From assembly GCA_018372435.1 (NCBI GenBank), contig JAHAJA010000016.1:19376-83375 (forward strand): a stretch of DNA of 64,000 nucleotides, read 5' to 3'. Under the pieces are notes generated by a model. The model was not told the DNA's origin. It saw only the letters and a program-made list of their open reading frames with translations, and did no database searches. The DNA is from Clostridiales bacterium (GTDB taxonomy: Bacteria > Bacillota > Clostridia > Lachnospirales > Lachnospiraceae). A program made the position numbers and the translations under genes. Below, piece by piece: positions 17,763-26,281 of this stretch (positions within the stretch are counted from its first letter, which is position 1; each line of letters starts with the position of its first letter).

Positions 17763-18881
17763 ATGGTAGATGAAAGAATTAAAACTTTGGCGAAAAACCT
17801 TGTAAATTATTCAATGAAAGTTAAAAAAGGAGATAATGTATATATACATTACGTTGGACCTACTACGCAGATGTTAGCAAAACAATTAGTGAAGGAAGTA
17901 TATGCAGTAGGAGGTAATCCGTTCCCGCACTTCACTGACCCTATTGTTGAGAGGGAAATGCTTCTTAACTGTTCGGAAGAACAACTAAAGGTTATGGCAG
18001 AAACTGATGCAGCAGAGATGTCTAAGATGGATTGCTATGTTGGTATTCGCGGTACTGATAACGTTACAGAGTACTCAGATGTACCAGCAGAGAAGATGAA
18101 ATTATATTCTAGCTTATATTCTACTCCAGTACATCATGACATTCGTGTTCCTAAAACACGTTGGGTAGTTCTTCGTTACCCAAACAGCTCTATGGCACAG
18201 TTAGCTAACATGAGTACAGAAAAATTCGAAGACTTCTACTTTGATGTATGTAACTTAGATTATTCTAAGATGGGAAAAGCAATGGAGAATCTAGTAGAGT
18301 ACCTAAACCGTACAGACAAAGTACACATTGTAGGACCTGGTACAGATCTTACTTTCTCAATCAAGGATATACCATCAATTCCATGTGCTGGAGATGCGAA
18401 TATTCCTGATGGTGAAGTATTCACCGCACCAGTTAAAGATTCTATCAATGGTACATTACAATATAATGCACCAGCAGTATACCAAGGTTTTACATTCGAG
18501 AATATAAAACTAACTTTTAAAGATGGTAAGATTATAGAAGCAACAGCAAATGATACGAAAAGAATCAATGAAGTATTTGATACAGATGAAGGTGCTCGTT
18601 ATGTAGGAGAATTTGCGATCGGTGTTAATCCATATGTAGTAACTCCAATGAAGGATACTTTATTTGATGAAAAGATTATGGGATCCTTCCACTTCACACC
18701 TGGTAACTGTTATGATGATGCACCAAACGGAAACCATTCTTCTATCCACTGGGATCTTGTGTGTATTCAGACACCTGAGTATGGCGGTGGAGAGATGTAT
18801 TTTGATGACGTATTAGTTCGTAAAGATGGACGATTTGTTGTGAAAGAATTAGAGTGTTTAAACCCTGAAAATCTTAAATAA
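17763..18881 (+). CDS. M29 family aminopeptidase (AmpS/PepS/aminopeptidase T type)
   Basis: A cytosolic dinuclear metal aminopeptidase, 372 residues. Typical residues are visible: NIPDGEVFTAP with a metal-binding Glu near 218, GARYVGEFAIG with a second Glu, GSFHFTPGNCYDD and NGNHSSIHWD with metal-binding His residues, and the C-terminal DDVLVRKDGRFVV. It removes N-terminal amino acids from peptides. Its position before the deo genes has no obvious functional link. AAAGAAAGGCAAG precedes the ATG. Confidence 0.88.
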   Translation: MVDERIKTLAKNLVNYSMKVKKGDNVYIHYVGPTTQMLAKQLVKEVYAVGGNPFPHFTDPIVEREMLLNCSEEQLKVMAETDAAEMSKMDCYVGIRGTDNVTEYSDVPAEKMKLYSSLYSTPVHHDIRVPKTRWVVLRYPNSSMAQLANMSTEKFEDFYFDVCNLDYSKMGKAMENLVEYLNRTDKVHIVGPGTDLTFSIKDIPSIPCAGDANIPDGEVFTAPVKDSINGTLQYNAPAVYQGFTFENIKLTFKDGKIIEATANDTKRINEVFDTDEGARYVGEFAIGVNPYVVTPMKDTLFDEKIMGSFHFTPGNCYDDAPNGNHSSIHWDLVCIQTPEYGGGEMYFDDVLVRKDGRFVVKELECLNPENLK

Positions 18882-18920
18882 AAGTACAAGTGTAAAAGAA
18901 AATAATTGTTTTTCAAACAG

Positions 18921-18972
18921 CAAGTTTGTATCTGCGCTGCAACTACAAACTTGTGAAACCAAAGTTGCAGCG
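18921..18972 (+). promoter_or_regulatory. Interleaved stems (possible H-type pseudoknot) in the deoB leader
   Basis: CAAGTTTGTA (18921-18930) pairs perfectly with TACAAACTTG (18944-18953). The loop of that hairpin contains CGCTGCAACT (18935-18944), which pairs perfectly with AGTTGCAGCG (18963-18972). The two 10-bp stems are interleaved and so can form a pseudoknot or be mutually exclusive. The second stem ends seven bases before the TGAGGT ribosome site of deoB. Confidence 0.55.
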
Positions 18973-18989
18973 TAGAAATGAGGTAAAGT

Positions 18990-20174
18990 ATGAAACGTGT
19001 ATTTTTAATAGTTTTAGATAGTTTTGGCATTGGGGAAATGCCAGATGCAGCTAATTATGGAGATGCAGGCAGCAACACAGTAAAAGCTGCCTCTACAAGT
19101 CAATATTTTCGTATGCCTAATATGAAAAAACTAGGATTCTTCAATATCGATGGAGTTGAAATTGAGAGGCCAGAGGAAGACTGGGCAAAAGAAGAAGTTA
19201 CACCAGTTGGTGCATATGCACGTATGACTGAAATGTCAAAAGGTAAAGATACAACGATTGGACATTGGGAGATTGCTGGTATCGTATCAGAAAAACCACT
19301 ACCAACATTCCCTGATGGATTCCCTAAGGAATTACTTGATGTATTCGAAGAACGTACTGGTAGAAAAGTTATCTGTAATAAACCGTACTCAGGAACAGAT
19401 GTAATACGTGATTATGGGGAAGAACACGTGAAAACTGGTGCTTTAATTGTCTATACATCAGCAGATAGTGTATTCCAAATTGCAGCACATGAATCAGTTG
19501 TTCCAATTGAACAGTTATATGAATATTGTGAAATTGCTAGAGAAATCTGTGAAGGAAAATATGGCGTGGGTCGTGTTATTGCTAGACCTTTCGAAGGGGA
19601 AGCACCTAACTTCAAACGTACTTCAAGACGTCATGACTATTCATTAGTGCCACCAAATACGACAATGCTTGATCAATTATTAGAAGCTGATTTAGATGTA
19701 CTAGCTGTTGGTAAGATCAATGATATATTCGCAGGAAAAGGTATTGGAGAGATGGTTCGTACAGCTAACAATGCGGAAGGTATTGAACGTACACTTGAAT
19801 ATATGAAACGTGACTTTAATGGCTTATGTTTCACTAACTTAGTAGATTTTGATATGTTATATGGTCACAGAAATGACGCGGAAGGTTATGCAAAAGCACT
19901 TACTTACTTCGATGAGAAATTACCTGAAATATTAGCAGCATTAAAAGAAGATGATCTTCTCATGATTACAGCAGATCATGGTTGTGACCCTGTAACACCT
20001 TCTACTGATCATTCGCGTGAATATACACCACTTGTTATCTATGGGGATAAGATTAAGAAGAATACAAATCTTGGAACAAGAGAATCTTTTGCAGATATTG
20101 CAGCAACAATCTTAGACTACTTTGATGTTGAATCTAAAGTGGCAGGAAAATCTCTATTACCAGAGATTATGTAG
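18990..20174 (+). CDS. deoB: Phosphopentomutase
   Basis: Converts (deoxy)ribose 1-phosphate to (deoxy)ribose 5-phosphate. The alkaline-phosphatase fold is visible: ILDSFGIGEMPDA at the N-terminus (first metal Asp), DTTIGHWE with the phosphorylated Thr, and the metal-binding ITADHGCDPVTPSTDHSREYTPL near the C-terminus. 394 residues is the standard length. It supplies the step between the nucleoside phosphorylases (deoD, pdp) and the aldolase deoC further on. A terminator follows, so it may be transcribed separately from deoD. Confidence 0.96.
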   Translation: MKRVFLIVLDSFGIGEMPDAANYGDAGSNTVKAASTSQYFRMPNMKKLGFFNIDGVEIERPEEDWAKEEVTPVGAYARMTEMSKGKDTTIGHWEIAGIVSEKPLPTFPDGFPKELLDVFEERTGRKVICNKPYSGTDVIRDYGEEHVKTGALIVYTSADSVFQIAAHESVVPIEQLYEYCEIAREICEGKYGVGRVIARPFEGEAPNFKRTSRRHDYSLVPPNTTMLDQLLEADLDVLAVGKINDIFAGKGIGEMVRTANNAEGIERTLEYMKRDFNGLCFTNLVDFDMLYGHRNDAEGYAKALTYFDEKLPEILAALKEDDLLMITADHGCDPVTPSTDHSREYTPLVIYGDKIKKNTNLGTRESFADIAATILDYFDVESKVAGKSLLPEIM

Positions 20175-20180
20175 TAAGAA

Positions 20181-20226
20181 GTACTTATAGGTGAGTGTCC
20201 GTATATCCTCACTTATAAGTATTTTA
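20181..20226 (+). terminator. Terminator after deoB
   Basis: TACTTATAgGTGAG (20182-20195) pairs with CTCACtTATAAGTA (20208-20221), followed by TTTTAT. Confidence 0.75.
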
Positions 20227-20245
20227 TATAAATAATATAAGCCTA

Positions 20246-20300
20246 ACTTCGCACATAAAAACTTTATTTACCTAATACTAAAAATCTTAAAGTGCGAAGT
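20246..20300. repeat. Inverted repeat with arms ACTTCGCAC / GTGCGAAGT
   Basis: Perfect 9-bp arms at 20246-20254 and 20292-20300 around a 37-base AT-rich centre. The same arm sequence (CTTCGCAC/GTGCGAAG) forms the hairpin at 44924-44947. Function unknown. Confidence 0.45.
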
Positions 20301-20335
20301 CTGAGTAGAATAAGTTAATAAACAACCCTGTTTCA

Positions 20336-20364
20336 TTGATAAAGTTAATGAAATGTTGTATACT
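20336..20364 (+). promoter_or_regulatory. Candidate sigma-A promoter of deoD-deoC-cdd-pdp
   Basis: TTGATA (20336-20341), 17-bp spacer, TATACT (20359-20364). The hexamers match the consensus at five of six positions each. Located 36 bp before deoD; a short inverted repeat TTTCATT/AATGAAA overlaps the -35 and could be an operator. Confidence 0.6.
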
Positions 20365-20399
20365 TGAAGTCCAATTTAATTTAATTAGGAGGTACTATT

Positions 20400-21104
20400 A
20401 TGGCAACACCACATAATGCAGCAAAACCAGGAGATATCGCTAAGACGGTATTGATGCCAGGAGATCCATTAAGAGCAAAATATATCGCAGATAATTTTTT
20501 AGAAGACGTAACATGCTTTAATACAGTACGTAACATGTTTGGTTATACAGGAACTTATAAAGGTAAAAGAGTATCCGTTATGGGTGGCGGAATGGGTATG
20601 CCATCAATTGGTATCTATTCCTATGAATTATATCATTTCTATGATGTAGAAAGTATCATTCGTATCGGTTCAGCAGGCGGTATTGGTGATGATATCAAAG
20701 TCCGTGACGTTGTAATTGGTATGGGAGCATCAACAGATTCTAACTATGCAGAACAATACAAATTACCAGGAACATATGCTCCTATAGCAGATTTCTCACT
20801 TCTTCGTAAAGCAGTAGAAGCAGCAGAAGAAAAGAATATCAAAGTAGTTGTAGGAAACATCTTATCATCTGACCACTTCTACAATGATTATGAGAAGACA
20901 AATGAATTATGGAAAAAGATGAACATTGCAGCGGTTGAGATGGAAGCAGCAGCTTTATATATGATTGCGGCTAGAGCAAACAAGAAAGCTTTATGTATTC
21001 TTACTGTATCTGACCATGTATTTACAGGAGAAGCACTTCCTGCGGAAGAAAGACAAACAAGCTTTAGAGAGATGATGGAAATCGCATTAGAAATCGCTGA
21101 TTAA
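20400..21104 (+). CDS. deoD: Purine-nucleoside phosphorylase, DeoD type
   Basis: Phosphorolysis of purine (deoxy)nucleosides to base and pentose 1-phosphate. The 234 residues begin TPHNAAKPGDIAKTVLMPGDPLRAKYIA (phosphate-binding GDP.R), followed by GGGMGMPS, RIGSAGGI and VEMEAAALY, all typical of the hexameric DeoD family. SDHVF near the C-terminus holds the catalytic Asp. Strong ribosome site TTAGGAGG. Confidence 0.96.
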   Translation: MATPHNAAKPGDIAKTVLMPGDPLRAKYIADNFLEDVTCFNTVRNMFGYTGTYKGKRVSVMGGGMGMPSIGIYSYELYHFYDVESIIRIGSAGGIGDDIKVRDVVIGMGASTDSNYAEQYKLPGTYAPIADFSLLRKAVEAAEEKNIKVVVGNILSSDHFYNDYEKTNELWKKMNIAAVEMEAAALYMIAARANKKALCILTVSDHVFTGEALPAEERQTSFREMMEIALEIAD

Positions 21105-21130
21105 TTACTGTGTAGAGAGGAAATGTTTTA

Positions 21131-21796
21131 ATGGATAAGAAGAATATTTTTGGGAAGGTTGACCATACATTGTTAGGTATCACTGCTACTTGGAATGATA
21201 TTAAAACGATTTGTGACGATGCTATGCATTATCAGACAGCAAGTGTTTGTATACCACCTTCTTACGTTAAGCAAGCGAAGGAATATATGGGAGACAAGAT
21301 GGCAGTTTGTACGGTAATTGGTTTCCCTAACGGATATAATACGACAGCTGTTAAAGCATTCGAAACCAAAGATGCTATTGATAATGGAGCAGACGAAATT
21401 GATATGGTTATCAATCTTGGCCTGGTAAAAGATAAACGTTATGATTTAATTGAACAAGAAATCAAAACATTAAAAGAAGTATGTAAAGATAAGATTCTTA
21501 AAGTTATCATAGAGACTTGTGTTTTGACGGAAGAAGAAAAAGTTATGATGTGTAAGGTTGTTACCAGTTCAGGAGCAGACTACATCAAAACTTCAACAGG
21601 CTTTTCAACAGCAGGCGCTACCTTTGATGATATTGCATTGTTTGCTAAGAACATCGGTAAAGATGTTAAGATGAAAGCTGCTGGTGGAATTTCTTCATTT
21701 GATGATGCTGAGAAATTCATCGAGCTAGGCGCGTCAAGACTTGGAACTAGTCGTATTGTTAAATTAGCGAAAAACGAAACTGGTACAGGATATTAA
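21131..21796 (+). CDS. deoC: Deoxyribose-phosphate aldolase
   Basis: Cleaves 2-deoxyribose 5-phosphate to acetaldehyde and glyceraldehyde 3-phosphate. Schiff-base Lys is in DYIKTSTGF near residue 153; the second essential Lys is in KMKAAGGI; the HTLL and ADEIDMVINLG segments are intact. 221 residues, usual for the family. It follows deoD with a 26-bp gap and a good RBS, so they form one unit. Confidence 0.96.
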   Translation: MDKKNIFGKVDHTLLGITATWNDIKTICDDAMHYQTASVCIPPSYVKQAKEYMGDKMAVCTVIGFPNGYNTTAVKAFETKDAIDNGADEIDMVINLGLVKDKRYDLIEQEIKTLKEVCKDKILKVIIETCVLTEEEKVMMCKVVTSSGADYIKTSTGFSTAGATFDDIALFAKNIGKDVKMKAAGGISSFDDAEKFIELGASRLGTSRIVKLAKNETGTGY

Positions 21797-21815
21797 GATA
21801 AGTATTTGAAGATGG

Positions 21816-21914
21816 GGGTATTACGAAGGATTGATTATGACTTCTATAATACCCTCTCTTCTATCTAAGTTATTAGGATTCGAGAGTCCAAAGATCTTTT
21901 GGTACTTGAATTCT
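21816..21914 (+). promoter_or_regulatory. Two hairpins in the deoC-cdd spacer
   Basis: GGGTATTA (21816-21823) pairs with TAATACCC (21847-21854), with an inner GAAG/CTTC; TCTCTTC follows. A second imperfect palindrome, TTAGGATTC...GAATTCTAA, covers 21871-21914. The first may be a partial terminator that lowers downstream expression; the second lies about 40 bases before cdd. Confidence 0.45.
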
Positions 21915-21952
21915 AATATAGATATTTCAATAACTATAGAAAGGGACTTATA

Positions 21953-22369
21953 ATGGATAATAAAGAGCTTATTAGAAAAGCGATAGATGGATTAAAATAT
22001 TCCTATGCGCCGTATTCTAACTTCAATGTTTCAGCAGTATTAGTTGCAAAAGATGGTTCTATCTATACTGGTTGCAATATAGAGAATGCAGCTTACACAC
22101 CTTCGAATTGTGCAGAACGTACCGCTTTCTTTAAGGCAGTTAGTGAGGGAGTCAAAGAATTCGAAACGATTATTATTGTTGCAGGCAAAGGTGGTAAGGT
22201 AGAGAATATTACAGCTCCTTGTGGCGTTTGTAGACAGGTGATGATGGAGTTTTGCGACCCTAAAACATTTAAGATTATCTTAGCAAAATCAGAAGAGGAG
22301 TATAAGGAATTCACGTTGGAAGAATTATTACCACTTGGTTTTGGTCCTGGAGATTTAATCGAGAATTAA
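21953..22369 (+). CDS. cdd: Cytidine deaminase
   Basis: Converts (deoxy)cytidine to (deoxy)uridine for use by the pyrimidine phosphorylase next door. The zinc site is complete: CAERTAFF (Cys and catalytic Glu) and PCGVCRQVM (two Cys), in a 138-residue tetramer-type protein. The N-terminal YAPYSNFNVSAVLVA motif binds the sugar. Preceded by GAAAGGGAC. Confidence 0.95.
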   Translation: MDNKELIRKAIDGLKYSYAPYSNFNVSAVLVAKDGSIYTGCNIENAAYTPSNCAERTAFFKAVSEGVKEFETIIIVAGKGGKVENITAPCGVCRQVMMEFCDPKTFKIILAKSEEEYKEFTLEELLPLGFGPGDLIEN

Positions 22370-22407
22370 TCTATAAGTTATACTTAATTGAAACGGAGAT
22401 GATAAGT

Positions 22408-23733
22408 ATGAGAATGGTGGATTTAATTACCAAGAAAAAGGAAGGCGAAATTCTTACTGATGAAGAGATTCAATTCATGATAGACGGTTATGTTAAGGCA
22501 GAAATACCAGACTACCAGATGTCAGCAATGCTTATGGCAATTTGTTTTAGGGGTATGACCGATCATGAGATGGCTGTGATGACAGGAGCGATGGCTCACT
22601 CAGGCGATATGGTTGATCTATCGGCCATTGAAGGTGTTAAGGTAGATAAGCACAGTACAGGTGGTGTAGGTGATAAGACAACACTTGTAATTGCACCAAT
22701 TGTAGCAGCGTGTGGCGGTAAAGTAGCAAAAATGTCCGGTCGAGGACTTGGTCATACTGGTGGAACAATTGATAAGATGGAAGCAATACCAGGTATGAAG
22801 ACGTCTCTTCCTAGAGAAGAGTTTTTTGATATCGTTAACAAAATTGGTTTAAGTGTAATTGGACAATCGGGTAATCTTGCGCCGGCAGATAAGAAACTGT
22901 ATGCGCTTCGTGATGTAACAGCTACAGTAGGAAGTATTCCTCTAATTGCTTCTTCTATTATGAGTAAAAAGCTTGCAGCAGGTAGTGATAGTATTCTACT
23001 TGATGTTAAGACTGGTAGTGGAGCTTTCATGAAGACACTCGATGATTCTATCTTATTAGCAAGTAAAATGGTAGCTATTGGTGAGCATGAAGGAAGAAAA
23101 ACAGTTGCGTTAATTACGGATATGGATATACCGCTAGGCAATGCGATTGGAAATTCTTTAGAAGTAATAGAGGCAGTTCATACATTACAAGGTAATGGGC
23201 CAGAAGATCTTACAAGTGTTTGCCTTAAACTTGCTGCAAATATGCTTCATTTAACAGGAATGGGTGACGTAGAAACTTGTGAGCAGATGGCTAAAGAGGC
23301 AATAACATCAGGAAAAGCTCTTCAAAAATTAATAGATATGGTAGAAGCACAGGGTGGTGATTCAAGGGTGATCAAAGATACGAGTGCCTTTGCTAAAGCT
23401 CCATTAAGCTATAAGGTTCGTTCTGACCGTGAAGGATATATTACCCATATGAATACAGAAAAATGTGGTATTGCTTCAGTAGAGTTAGGTGCTGGACGTG
23501 CCACAAAGGAAAGCGTAATTGATTATTCAGCAGGTATTATCTTAGAAAAGAAAATTGGCGCATTTGTTAAGAAAGGTGAGGTATTAGCTACTCTATATGC
23601 AGCAGATGAGAAGATGTTTGCAGATGCAGAGAAGCTTTTATTAGAAGCTTATACGATTTCAGAAGAGAAATCTGTAATTGAACCACTAATATTTGCCAGA
23701 GTTAGTAAAGAAGGAATTGAAAAGTATTCCTAA
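22408..23733 (+). CDS. pdp: Pyrimidine-nucleoside phosphorylase
   Basis: Phosphorolysis of thymidine and uridine, 441 residues. Family signatures: KHSTGGVGDKTTL (phosphate binding), SGRGLGHTGGTIDKMEAIPG, and the C-terminal domain with GAFVKKGEVLATLY. Start chosen at ATG 22408 (MRMVDLI, the usual N-terminus); an upstream in-frame ATG at 22399 abuts the GGAG ribosome site and is unlikely. Last gene of the nucleoside cluster. Confidence 0.94.
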   Translation: MRMVDLITKKKEGEILTDEEIQFMIDGYVKAEIPDYQMSAMLMAICFRGMTDHEMAVMTGAMAHSGDMVDLSAIEGVKVDKHSTGGVGDKTTLVIAPIVAACGGKVAKMSGRGLGHTGGTIDKMEAIPGMKTSLPREEFFDIVNKIGLSVIGQSGNLAPADKKLYALRDVTATVGSIPLIASSIMSKKLAAGSDSILLDVKTGSGAFMKTLDDSILLASKMVAIGEHEGRKTVALITDMDIPLGNAIGNSLEVIEAVHTLQGNGPEDLTSVCLKLAANMLHLTGMGDVETCEQMAKEAITSGKALQKLIDMVEAQGGDSRVIKDTSAFAKAPLSYKVRSDREGYITHMNTEKCGIASVELGAGRATKESVIDYSAGIILEKKIGAFVKKGEVLATLYAADEKMFADAEKLLLEAYTISEEKSVIEPLIFARVSKEGIEKYS

Positions 23734-23745
23734 TCTATGGTATAG

Positions 23746-23808
23746 TTTATTTGATGACTGTTAAATGATAAAGAAGTTTATACTTAAAAAATACAGTCAT
23801 CAAATAAA
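23746..23808. terminator. 16-bp perfect inverted repeat after pdp, probable terminator
   Basis: TTTATTTGATGACTGT (23746-23761) and its exact reverse complement (23793-23808) flank a 31-base loop. There is no clear T run, so it may instead protect the deo transcript end or act on the next gene, whose start is 20 bases away. Confidence 0.5.
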
Positions 23809-23828
23809 TTGAGAGAGAGGAAATTAAT

Positions 23829-24899
23829 ATGGAAAAATTTTGCGGTAAGTGCGGTAAGCCTTTACAAGATGGAGAGACCTGTTCATGTTCTCTGGGGAGT
23901 GAACAAGAGCAAGTTATAACATCAGAAGTGAGTGAAAATGAAGTAAAAAAAGAAGCAACAGTAGAGACTAATGAACAACCTGCACAGACAATGAGCGAAC
24001 AACCTATTCAAGGAGAGCAACAAGCAGGAGTTAGCGGATATATGTATGGACAACCTATGCAAGGACAACCTATACAGGGACAACCTATGCAAGGACAACC
24101 TATGCAAGGACAACCTATACAGGGACAACCTATACAGGGACAACCTATGCAGGGACAACCTATACAGGGACAACCTATGCAGGGACAACCTATGCAAGGA
24201 CAACCTATGCAAGGACAACCAGTGCAGGGACAACCAAATAGTCAAGCGAATCAATTTGGTCAACAAGCTTCTCAGGCGGCAGCAGTTGCTGGAAAATATG
24301 CTAAAAATATATGGCAGATTCTACTGGATATATGGAAAGCGCCAGCTGACAACTTAAAGAGTTTTGTTAACGAGAAGAATTTTGTTAATGCTCTAATATT
24401 AATTGGTGCAGAAGCCTTATTAATGGTCCTATTTTCATGTATAATCTTAAAGAAAGTTTATTCTATGATCATGGGTATAGTTGGAGGTATCTCTTATTAT
24501 TTCTATGATGAAGTGAAAGTTCCTTATCTAAGAACAATTTTTAGTACATTAATTGGAACAGCTTTAGGTGCATGTATATTTGCTGCCATAACTATGCTTA
24601 TTGTAAAGCAGGTCGGCAAAGCAAATAAAACATTTAAAGAAGCGATTTGTATTACGGCAACAAAGAGTGCTGCTTTCCTACCTTTCTTAGTAGTCGCTAT
24701 TATTACCTCTTTATTCAGTTTGCCACTAACAATTATAGTGATGGCATTAGGCGGAATATTAGGCTATTTTTATGTACATACTTCATTAGATGATGGATCG
24801 ATTCAAGATGGGAATAAGCATGTTTATACTTCCTTCTTAATCTATGCTGTTTATATTATTGTATCATTACTTTTAATGTATCTTTTTAGTAAGCTTTAA
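23829..24899 (+). CDS. Zinc-ribbon membrane protein with GQP(M/I)Q repeats, Yip1-like
   Basis: 356 residues in three parts. First a small zinc ribbon (Cys5, Cys8, Cys18, Cys20). Then a Glu-rich linker and twelve pentapeptides GQPMQ/GQPIQ/GQPVQ (about residues 74-133). Finally about 190 residues with four or five hydrophobic helices and a Yip1-like look. Such proteins are common in Lachnospiraceae; function is unknown. The Gln/Pro/Gly repeat should be extended and disordered and may present the zinc ribbon away from the membrane. Ribosome site GAGAGAGG. Confidence 0.7.
   Translation: MEKFCGKCGKPLQDGETCSCSLGSEQEQVITSEVSENEVKKEATVETNEQPAQTMSEQPIQGEQQAGVSGYMYGQPMQGQPIQGQPMQGQPMQGQPIQGQPIQGQPMQGQPIQGQPMQGQPMQGQPMQGQPVQGQPNSQANQFGQQASQAAAVAGKYAKNIWQILLDIWKAPADNLKSFVNEKNFVNALILIGAEALLMVLFSCIILKKVYSMIMGIVGGISYYFYDEVKVPYLRTIFSTLIGTALGACIFAAITMLIVKQVGKANKTFKEAICITATKSAAFLPFLVVAIITSLFSLPLTIIVMALGGILGYFYVHTSLDDGSIQDGNKHVYTSFLIYAVYIIVSLLLMYLFSKL
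24048..24227 (+). repeat. Twelve 15-bp tandem repeats inside the zinc-ribbon gene
   Basis: The unit is GGACAACCTATGCAA or GGACAACCTATACAG, in phase with the codons and coding for GQP(M/I)Q. Variants ATGCAA, ATGCAG, ATACAG and GTGCAG are mixed. Because the unit is 15 bp, gain or loss of copies keeps the reading frame. The array is not CRISPR: no spacers. Confidence 0.9.
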
Positions 24900-24923
24900 T
24901 AATAGGAATAAAATATAAGTAAG

Positions 24924-24961
24924 CACTCCTTGGAACGTATGGACTTAAAAACCAAGGAGTG
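24924..24961 (+). terminator. Hairpin terminator after the zinc-ribbon gene
   Basis: CACTCCTTGG (24924-24933) and CCAAGGAGTG (24952-24961) form a 10-bp stem. No long T tract follows. The rest of the spacer to 25152 shows only a repeated CTAGTTGAC motif and no gene. Confidence 0.6.
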
Positions 24962-25152
24962 TATGATAAAATAATAGGATTATGTTAGTTAGATTTGAGA
25001 ATACTATTAGAGGAGATACTGGACTTTTGGGACGACTATTACTAGATGCCTTGTCTAGTTGACTATATATGAAAATTAACGAAAGCTATTACGCTAGTTG
25101 ACGCCAAAGAGGGTGAATAAGATTACGATTTGCGTTATGCAGAGGAGGAATT

Positions 25153-26169
25153 ATGAAATTATTATCAGTGGCAATACCAAGTTATAATTCGGAAGAGTAC
25201 CTAGGCAGAGCTGTTGAAACCTTATTAACTGGTGGAGAAGAATTAGAAATTATTATTGTGAATGATGGTTCAAAGGATGACACAGGTAAAATAGCAGACG
25301 CATATCAAGAAAAATATCCTACCATTATTAAGGCAATCCACCAAGAAAATGGAGGACATGGACAAGCTGTAAATACTGGGCTTAAGAATGCGACAGGATT
25401 GTATTTTAAAGTAGTTGATAGTGATGATTGGGTGAATGAAAATTCTTTAAAGAATGTTTTGAAGTTGCTAAGAAAGATGTATGATGAGAAGAAAGAATTA
25501 GATTTGCTAATTGCGAATTATGTATATGAGAATGCAAATCTAAACAAACAAAAGGCAATTGATTATAAGAGTGCAATGCCAATAGATACTATTTTTGGTT
25601 GGGATGACTTGAAGCATTTTAAACAGAGTCAGAATATTTTAATGCATTCTGTATTCTATCGTACGCAGTTATTACGAGATTGTAATTTACAATTACCGAA
25701 GCATACTTTCTATGTGGATAATATATTTGTATATCAACCACTGCCGTATGTAAAGACAATATACTATATAGACGAGAATTTCTATCGGTATTATATAGGT
25801 CGAGAAGATCAATCGGTTAATGAGAAGGTAATGATGAGTAGAATCGATCAACAGATTCGAGTTACTAAGTTAATGATAGAATCAACGGATATATTCTCAG
25901 TTACAAGTAAGAAACTTCGGAACTACATGTTAAAATACTTGTCTGTAATGATGATGGTGTGTTCTGTATATCTTGTTAAAATTGGAACGAAAGAAAGTTT
26001 GGATAAGAAGAAAGAGCTATGGGATTATCTTAAAACAACGAAGCCTATGATGTATAATAAGATCCGTCATAGTGTATTAGGGTATAGTATGCACCTTCCT
26101 GGTCATACCGGCCATGCAATAATTAAGATAGGATATCGCATATCTCAAAAGATAATTGGATTTGGATGA
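25153..26169 (+). CDS. Glycosyltransferase family 2
   Basis: A 338-residue GT-A enzyme. The N-terminus SVAIPSYNSEEYLGRAVETLL and IIIVNDGSKDDTG are the nucleotide-sugar part, and VVDSDDW near residue 93 is the DXD metal site. The C-terminal third has amphipathic segments but no clear transmembrane helix. Acceptor unknown, probably a cell-surface glycan or lipid. Flanked by terminators on both sides, so transcribed alone. AGAGGAGG precedes the start. Confidence 0.85.
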   Translation: MKLLSVAIPSYNSEEYLGRAVETLLTGGEELEIIIVNDGSKDDTGKIADAYQEKYPTIIKAIHQENGGHGQAVNTGLKNATGLYFKVVDSDDWVNENSLKNVLKLLRKMYDEKKELDLLIANYVYENANLNKQKAIDYKSAMPIDTIFGWDDLKHFKQSQNILMHSVFYRTQLLRDCNLQLPKHTFYVDNIFVYQPLPYVKTIYYIDENFYRYYIGREDQSVNEKVMMSRIDQQIRVTKLMIESTDIFSVTSKKLRNYMLKYLSVMMMVCSVYLVKIGTKESLDKKKELWDYLKTTKPMMYNKIRHSVLGYSMHLPGHTGHAIIKIGYRISQKIIGFG

Positions 26170-26176
26170 TTAAAAA

Positions 26177-26232
26177 GGTATACAACAACTATGGGAGTTT
26201 TAATAACTTTCAGTTTGTTGTATACCTTTTTT
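26177..26232 (+). terminator. Terminator after the GT2 gene
   Basis: GGTATACAACAA (26177-26188) and TTGTTGTATACC (26215-26226) form a 12-bp stem followed by six T residues. Confidence 0.9.
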
Positions 26233-26281
26233 GTTTTTATATATATCATCTAAAGAGATTGTAAAGCAAAGTCACCAATAC

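Noticed and set aside
24048..24227. Possible CRISPR array
   Set aside because: The 15-bp units are directly adjacent, without spacers, and code in frame.
23922..24266. Minus-strand frame coding for a Leu/His/Arg repeat (RLSLH)
   Set aside because: It is only the antisense of the 15-bp repeats of the zinc-ribbon gene.
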